Source of the DNA: Halovenus salina
GTDB taxonomy: Archaea > Halobacteriota > Halobacteria > Halobacteriales > Haloarculaceae
Reading direction: 5' to 3'
Length of the DNA: 64,000 nucleotides
NCBI RefSeq assembly: GCF_026410925.1
Contig: NZ_CP112972.1
Span: 1,302,001-1,366,000 of the forward strand
The stretch's first letter is position 1. Every line of letters begins with the position of its first letter. Shown here in pieces: positions 59,207 through 64,000 of this stretch. Below the pieces are notes generated by a model that saw only the letters and a list, made by a program, of their open reading frames with translations, did no database searches and was not told the DNA's origin. A program made the translations under genes and the position numbers.

Positions 59207-60225
59207 ACACGGATACCCTACTCACAGAGTTTCGTCGCAGGCAGGAAACCAAGAAGGCAGATAGTTCTGCCCGTTCCTACGCCCACACAGCAAAAGTCTG
59301 GGCCGAGTGGTTAGCAGAACCCGGTTTAAAAGACTTCGACCACAACAGCCGAGAACGTTCCTCTAAGAAACTTTGGGAAGGTACAACCGGTGATCTGCAG
59401 GTGTTCCTTCGGCAACAGTTACAGAGCGGTCTGGCCGGCGGAACTGTCCAAAATCGGCGGTGGCATATCTCTATCCTGTATGACGAACTGGAAGAAATGA
59501 AACGGGAAGGTGGCTACGGTATTCCCGACTTCGAGAATCCGACAGAAAACCTCGATGTTTCTGACTGGCAGACTTTGAAAGCAAAGCCGAGAAAACAACA
59601 GGAATCTAAAGAATTAGACTACTTAGGGCCGCAAGATATTAAGAAGTTGTATGAAAATGCCCCATCACCCACACTACGAAACGAACTGATTATCAGACTA
59701 CTCTACCAGACTGGCCTTCGGCGTGGAGAACTGTCAGAAACACGTTTAGAAGACGTAAATACCGATGAACGTGCTATCAAAGTCCATGCCGAGAAGACCC
59801 ACTTGAACCGCACTGTGTACTATCAGCCATCACTGGATTCCCTCATGACCCGGTGGGTGAATGTCGAACGGAAATCACTCTCGACAGCAGGAAGCGAATA
59901 CCTGTTTCCGACGTTCAAGACTGACAAAATCAAACCGGCACAAATCGGACAAATTGTACGGAAAGCCGCCGAATCCGCTGGGATACAATCCGTTCTTTAC
60001 ACAGATGCATCGGGTCAAGAGCAGGTGAAGATAACCGCACACATCCTCCGACACAGCTTCGCAGTTCAATCCGTCAAAAACGGAATGGACACCCGACGGT
60101 TACAAATGCTCATGGGCCACGCAAAGATTGACACGACAGAACGGTATCTAAAGTTTGCCGACGACGATCTCAAAGACGCAGTTCGGAAATCCGGGGCTGG
60201 TTCAGAGTCAATTCCTTCCTCCTAA
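59203..60225 (+). CDS. int: tyrosine recombinase (integrase)
   Basis: This 340-residue integrase has an N-terminal SAM-like core-binding domain (about 1-115) with S-A-R-S-Y-A-H-T-A-K-V-W-A-E-W-L. The catalytic domain (about 140-330) carries all conserved residues: Arg in T-G-L-R-R-G-E-L (near 172), Lys in H-A-E-K-T-H (near 194), H-x-x-R in H-I-L-R-H-S-F (near 283-286), His in L-M-G-H-A-K (near 306) and the nucleophile Tyr in T-T-E-R-Y-L (near 315). It should be active. The target is the 13-bp core inside the zinc-ribbon gene. Confidence 0.94.
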   Translation: MNTDTLLTEFRRRQETKKADSSARSYAHTAKVWAEWLAEPGLKDFDHNSRERSSKKLWEGTTGDLQVFLRQQLQSGLAGGTVQNRRWHISILYDELEEMKREGGYGIPDFENPTENLDVSDWQTLKAKPRKQQESKELDYLGPQDIKKLYENAPSPTLRNELIIRLLYQTGLRRGELSETRLEDVNTDERAIKVHAEKTHLNRTVYYQPSLDSLMTRWVNVERKSLSTAGSEYLFPTFKTDKIKPAQIGQIVRKAAESAGIQSVLYTDASGQEQVKITAHILRHSFAVQSVKNGMDTRRLQMLMGHAKIDTTERYLKFADDDLKDAVRKSGAGSESIPSS

Positions 60226-60402
60226 TCCAGGGTGAAAACCACGAGATACCCCTTCCACGTACTTCTTGCAGTAGGCGGCATTACGCACCGCAAGTGCCGC
60301 CAAACGATTAATGCCAATTATTTAATACAATAGTAGCGAAAATAAAATTAAAATTATGTGAGTTTCCGGTAGTATTAAAATCCCTACGGTGATTAAACGA
60401 GT

Positions 60403-60969
60403 GTGAACGGACTAATAATCATCACGTTCGTGTGGATATTAATCGCTATTTATGTAGGCTTTGATGCTCACGAAAGAAATAAGTACTCTACTCCTTGGTT
60501 TCTGCTCACAGGTACAATATCGCTTTTTGGAGTTTTATTCTATTATGTCAATATTCGCACCGAAGAACAAACTGATTCTGTTCCCAAGCCATCTACATTA
60601 CACAAATTCTCGTTATTAGTTGCTTCAGTGGTTGGGTCATTCCTTGCATGTTTCCTACTGATTGGATTGTCTACTGGCCCTTATACGATTGTATTTTATG
60701 TTTTCTCTGCAGTGTGTCTGAGTCTATCTTTATTTTTATACCTTGATCTTAAATCTCCGTATCTACAGGGCGAAAAGCTATTTGTAGAATGTATATACGC
60801 ATTAGGCATTGGCGGCGGTTTTAGTCTTACTGTCTTTAGTAAGCAGAGCGTTCAAAATTTTATGTCATCTCAAGTCATGAATGGATTGTTTATTGTAACC
60901 ACACTCGCGTTTCCGGTCGTATGGTATAGTTATCGAACAAAGATCTCACACAATCAAATACCATCTTAA
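60403..60969 (+). CDS. six-helix membrane protein of the element, unknown function
   Basis: This protein has 188 residues with about six membrane helices (about 3-20, 33-49, 70-90, 96-113, 128-147, 157-175). An early Y-V-G-F-D-A-H-E-R-N-K-Y-S-T-P-W-F-L-L-T motif resembles short membrane domains found in many haloarchaeal proteins. The gene is AT-rich with codons unlike its neighbours. A TATA-like TATTAAAA at about 60371-60379 lies about 27 nt before the GTG start, so it is transcribed separately from int. It may affect host exclusion or maintenance; that is a guess. Confidence 0.65.
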   Translation: MNGLIIITFVWILIAIYVGFDAHERNKYSTPWFLLTGTISLFGVLFYYVNIRTEEQTDSVPKPSTLHKFSLLVASVVGSFLACFLLIGLSTGPYTIVFYVFSAVCLSLSLFLYLDLKSPYLQGEKLFVECIYALGIGGGFSLTVFSKQSVQNFMSSQVMNGLFIVTTLAFPVVWYSYRTKISHNQIPS

Positions 60970-61737
60970 CGCCGCCAGTATTGTCAGAATGTGATTGTCT
61001 CAGCAGAAATATCAAATTAAACACGTTAGGAAACCAATATTTTTACACGTTTTGATTCCCACTTACCTTCACGTTCTGGGGCTCTCTGTACCACCCGTTC
61101 GGGCTTTCGATACCGCCCGCACTGCCGATGTTTTTTCTCTCTTTCCTCTCCCCTGTAGTCCCCTTTCCTTTCCTCTCGTCTCAAAGACACGCGCTGTCAA
61201 ACTCTACTCTCCTATCCTATCCCCTATAGTCCCCTTTCCTTTCCCTCTCTCTTTTCGCAGGGTTATCGTTCCCTCACTACGTTCGGTCACAAGGATAACA
61301 CAGTATAAACAGTAAACGGGTGAGTCGGCGTTTCAGAGCATAGAGTCGGCGGTTGCTTCTCTCTCTCTCTCTCTCTCTCGATGGTTCTAAACTGATTAGG
61401 AGTGTTTTTAACACTTCTAAGAATGTTCCATACTCCCCGTTTTACTATTCCTCAGCAATCTGAAAATCAGAGGTTAAGCAACAATCCCGTTTACTCTCAG
61501 AGGTCTGTGAGTCATCTTAGAATTGATTCAAGCAACAAGATGATACTCACCCCTCGGAAAGAAAATAAACAGCACACAGATGGCACATACGCCACTCATT
61601 GCAAGATGTGGGTAAATCTAAGCTCCACACTGATTATTTCACGCACCGACTTACGTAAATATGCGTATGTGGATGTGAATTAATGTTCCAACCGGCCCTT
61701 CGCATTCCTATGTTTGCATTGTTAATACCTATTTGAT
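60970..61737. other. non-coding pyrimidine-rich segment of the element
   Basis: No convincing gene is seen. The plus strand is very pyrimidine-rich from about 61130 to 61260. It includes a 24-bp unit present twice with one mismatch (61150-61173 and 61221-61244; core TAGTCCCCTTTCC) and a (TC)n tract at 61359-61379. The part 61400-61700 is AT-rich. This could be a replication, packaging or transfer region of the former episome. Confidence 0.5.
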
Positions 61738-62148
61738 GTGTTTCTCGAAAACCACCACGTTGCCGTCTCCGCAACTGCCGGCGACCTGTTCGGCAGTGGG
61801 GTGGCAAGCGAGTACGCCGACACGCTGCTTCCGGCGGCCTCAGGGTTGCAGATCCTTCCGCCGTTGTTGCTCGCGGGTGCAGGGCTATTCGTGACATCCC
61901 GTGGCGTGTACAGCAGCTGGTTCGACGCGCTGCTCGCTGGGACGACAGTCACACTCGGCTATCTGCCGTGTATCGTAACTATCACCGTCGTCTCCTCGTT
62001 CGAGGTGACTGTCTTCGGAACGACGCTCGTCGAAATCGCCCCCGATTTTGCCCGCACGGTTCTGGTCGCCGGTGTTGCCTACCCGCTCGTGTTTGGTGGA
62101 ATTGGTGGGCTGTGTGCGTTCGGGCTCGCGCGCTGGCGTGCTGACTAA
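61738..62148 (+). pseudogene. membrane protein, C-terminal part of gene split by the integrated element
   Basis: The fragment of 136 codons begins in the core (F-L-E-N) and continues H-H-V-A-V-S-A-T-A-G-D-L with three helices and the A-Y-P-L-V-F-G-G motif also found in the paralogue at 380-940. Joined to codon 99 of the left fragment it gives a 230-residue protein: zinc ribbon plus about four to five helices. The GTG at 61738 could restart translation, so part of the protein may still be made. Confidence 0.85.
61740..61752. repeat. right attachment core (13 bp)
   Basis: Second copy of GTTTCTCGAAAAC. From here on the chromosomal gene resumes. Confidence 0.8.
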
Positions 62149-62702
62149 AATAGGACGTGCAGCATGAGCCAGATACAGATGCCGAGCGCAAAGGAGGTGA
62201 GCCAGAGCGTCGCAGCCACGCGTCCAACACGGGCGTGTGGCGTCTCTGGGAGCGCAGAGATCGGCCGTGTCGTGGCGAGCAAGAGGACGTAGTAGACGAC
62301 CGGGACTGCGATGATAGCAAAGAGGATATGAATCGCCAGCATCGGGAGGTAGAGGTACTGGTACACCGCGTCTGGCCCACCGAACTCGCTTGGCCCTTCG
62401 AGCGAGATACGGTAGAGGTACAGGACGAGAAAGAGCGCGAACAGGCCGGCACTGGCGAGCATCGACGCCCGGTGTGTCTCGATATCACGGCGGCGAATCG
62501 CTCGGACACCACGGAGAATCGTCCCGATAGCGAGTACACTGATGACGACGTTGAGGTGTGGGATAACCTCAACGAGCGGGTCGACTCGCACCAGCACTGA
62601 TTCAGGAATGTAACCCAGGACAGCCCCGAAGACGAGCGCCAACGAGACTGCCGATAACACCGCAGTCAGTCCGCCGACGTGCTCACGAGCGTACGCTTGC
62701 AT
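62145..62702 (-). CDS. DUF420 membrane protein
   Basis: This 185-residue protein has about five helices with P-H-L-N-V-V-I-S near residue 48, H-R-A-S-M near 77, L-Y-L-Y-R near 95 and L-x-x-H-I-L-F-A near 120. Conserved histidines in helices are typical of DUF420 (CtaM/YozB-like) proteins, which help assemble haem-copper oxidases. No oxidase gene is in the window. The 3' end overlaps the split gene by 4 nt in convergent orientation. Confidence 0.9.
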   Translation of the reverse strand: MQAYAREHVGGLTAVLSAVSLALVFGAVLGYIPESVLVRVDPLVEVIPHLNVVISVLAIGTILRGVRAIRRRDIETHRASMLASAGLFALFLVLYLYRISLEGPSEFGGPDAVYQYLYLPMLAIHILFAIIAVPVVYYVLLLATTRPISALPETPHARVGRVAATLWLTSFALGICIWLMLHVLF

Positions 62703-62718
62703 ACCTGGTGCTTGGCCT

Positions 62719-63789
62719 CTACTCTTCTATCAGTTGCGCATCGGCGGCCAGCTCGCTGGCACGTGGACTCTCACCACCGTGCGGTGTTGCCCTGGACCGG
62801 ATGCGAGCCGCGTGGACCGTCTCGGTAGCGTCGTCGACGACGAGGACCGCGCCTGGCTCCGTCGGGAGTTTGTCTGTGAACTCGCCGTCGAGATAGGTTG
62901 GCTGTACGGTTTCGAGTGCGGCAAGATCGTCGGCCGCTGTGAGCCGATGTGAAACGAGGATATCAGACTGGGAGATACCGACTGCTGGAATCGCACTCGG
63001 ACGCTGTGTCGCCGTCACCAGGCTGACACCGGGTGCACGGCCCCGCGTGAGCAACAGCTCCAGTGCGCTCTCGGCCCCTCCATCGAAGAAGGCGTGTGCT
63101 TCGTCGACGAGCAACCATGGGAGACGGTCGGTCGCGTCAGCGACGCGGGCACGATAGAGCAACTGTGCGACGCCCCGACAGACGGCGTTCATCGGCGCAG
63201 TATCGAGTCCCGAAACGTCGAGGACGGTGACGCCACCACTGGTGAGTGTGGCTACGTCCAGTCCGTTGGCATCGAAGATGCCCCAGGAATCGGCGAGGTC
63301 GAGGTGGTTTCGTGCGCTGCGAATAGCTCTCTCTGGAGCGTTCGTCTCGGCGATTTCCGCCTGCATCGCCGCTATCGTCTCCCGCTTCTGTGTGGCCTGC
63401 CAGAGGAGACTGCCCGGACCGCTCTCTGGTGTGAGGTCGAGCAGCGAACACCACGATTTCGGGTCGAGCGCGTTCGGTGGAACAGTCGGTCTTCTCACGA
63501 CATCCGCCGGGACTGGCTCCTCAGCGGCAGTGTCAGCGAGCGTCTCGAAGACGCCCATCGGGTCGATGACGACTGGCGCGACACCTGTCGCACGGGCGAG
63601 TTCCTCAGCGATGACGCCGAGTGTGTAGGATTTGCCGTAGCCGCGTTTTCCAACGACGAGCATCGCGTGGGGTGTATCGAGGTCGAGCGACAGCGTCGCC
63701 CCCGCGCTCCCATCGAGCGCTCTGTACTCCCCTAGATGCCCTGTCGGTCGCTGCGTTCCGTTGTCTGTTCTGCCGATGACAAAGCCCAT
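62719..63789 (-). CDS. HerA-like ATPase (FtsK-HerA superfamily)
   Basis: This 356-residue P-loop protein has Walker A V-V-G-K-R-G-Y-G-K-S-Y (about 46-56), Walker B W-L-L-V-D-E-A-H (about 215-222), and sensor T-A-T-Q-R-P-S-A-I-P. These are marks of HerA/DUF87-type ATPases, which pump DNA or act with pili or membrane complexes. It lacks the N-terminal HAS barrel of HerA proper. ATG 63789 starts conserved sequence (M-G-F-V-I-G-R-T). It ends 16 nt before the DUF420 gene on the same strand and is divergent from the last gene of the window. Confidence 0.85.
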   Translation of the reverse strand: MGFVIGRTDNGTQRPTGHLGEYRALDGSAGATLSLDLDTPHAMLVVGKRGYGKSYTLGVIAEELARATGVAPVVIDPMGVFETLADTAAEEPVPADVVRRPTVPPNALDPKSWCSLLDLTPESGPGSLLWQATQKRETIAAMQAEIAETNAPERAIRSARNHLDLADSWGIFDANGLDVATLTSGGVTVLDVSGLDTAPMNAVCRGVAQLLYRARVADATDRLPWLLVDEAHAFFDGGAESALELLLTRGRAPGVSLVTATQRPSAIPAVGISQSDILVSHRLTAADDLAALETVQPTYLDGEFTDKLPTEPGAVLVVDDATETVHAARIRSRATPHGGESPRASELAADAQLIEE

Positions 63790-63863
63790 GACGGCGCTGG
63801 CCACCCGCTGGTATATGAATCCCCGGCCGCGGATTTAGGGGCGATAACCGGGCACTCTCTCGT

Positions 63864-64000
63864 ATGATTCGGTACGTGGTCGCGGTACTGTTGGCGACAG
63901 CACTGCTCGGCGTCGGCTTTGTCGCAGTCGAGAGGGTGTCGGCGGTCCGTGCCGAGACACAACTCAATGGGGAGCTGTCGGCTATCGAGCGTGCGGCGGC
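63864..64000 (+). CDS. start of a membrane-anchored or exported protein (partial)
   Basis: Only the first 45 codons are in the window: M-I-R-Y-V-V-A-V-L-L-A-T-A-L-L-G-V-G-F and then a charged helix. This is one N-terminal helix as found in haloarchaeal DUF7311-like proteins near pilus-type loci, but the assignment cannot be tested on this fragment. It runs off the right edge. Confidence 0.5.
   Translation, partial: MIRYVVAVLLATALLGVGFVAVERVSAVRAETQLNGELSAIERAA

Larger units (their letters stand above)
58624..61752 (+). mobile_element. small integrated element with tyrosine recombinase (3116 bp plus core)
   Basis: The element lies between two direct copies of a 13-bp core and splits a chromosomal gene. 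Removing 58624-61739 restores the reading frame of that gene. It carries three genes in the same direction (58697, 59203 and 60403) and 0.77 kb of non-coding DNA. The codon use and AT content of its genes differ from the surroundings (AGA and TTA codons are frequent), as expected of transferred DNA. It has no replication protein or capsid gene, so it is either a minimal integrative element or the remnant of a virus or plasmid. Confidence 0.82.

Noticed and set aside
61359..61379. CRISPR-like or other spaced repeat array
   Set aside because: The tract is a simple TC dinucleotide run without spacers, and no cas genes are present in the window.

Overview
The window is chromosomal DNA of a haloarchaeon (class Halobacteria). 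It has high GC, a strongly acidic proteome, archaeal ribosomal proteins S12 and S7, archaeal GMP synthase subunit A, leaderless genes with TATA boxes about 25 nt upstream of the start codon, Tat/lipobox signal peptides, and insertion sequences of haloarchaeal type. The species cannot be named from the sequence alone.

Layout. 1-26.9 kb is compact housekeeping DNA: a Zn/Cd-type P1B ATPase, a YchF-like GTPase, a bactofilin-like protein, a five-repeat YegP-domain membrane protein, a three-gene DUF5810/DUF5809/Nudix run, homoserine kinase, a PQQ-type sugar dehydrogenase lipoprotein, a CDP-alcohol phosphatidyltransferase, Usp, SDR, isocitrate dehydrogenase, asparaginase, methionine aminopeptidase, a 7TM histidine kinase, a cytoplasmic ThiY/THI5-like protein, two HIT proteins and a GlpA-like FAD protein. 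27-30.7 kb is a phosphonate-type ABC transporter operon (phnD-phnC-phnE1-phnE2).

30.8-45.4 kb is an accessory island. It has two apparently identical 938-bp IS5-family copies with different 8-bp target duplications, an IS630-family element nested in frame inside an IS6-family transposase gene, an IS5 relic, a truncated PIN toxin gene, and three multi-PAS sensor kinases of 1487, 726 and 723 residues. Two of the three have receiver-like domains that lack the phosphoacceptor aspartate. The island is bounded on one side by tRNA-Cys and on the other by a 43-bp near-copy of the tRNA 3' end plus flank, as expected of an old integrative element.

45.4-58.2 kb returns to core genes: guaAa, tRNA-Ser (with a partial 3'-end copy and a long hairpin beside it), thiC, a UbiA-type prenyltransferase, DUF547, a peroxiredoxin, a BioY-EcfA-EcfT biotin-type transporter, and rps7-rps12. 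58.6-61.75 kb is a small (about 3.1 kb) integrated element with a ribbon-helix-helix/winged-helix protein, a tyrosine recombinase, a membrane protein and a long pyrimidine-rich non-coding segment. It has split a zinc-ribbon membrane protein gene at a 13-bp core, and joining the two halves at the core restores one 230-residue frame. The window ends with a DUF420 membrane protein, a HerA-like ATPase and the start of another gene.

Functional links seen here are thiamine (thiC at 49.8 kb and the ThiY/THI5-like gene at 21.7 kb), organophosphonate or phosphate-ester uptake (phn genes beside a glpA-like gene), and signal transduction (three kinases without response regulators beside them).
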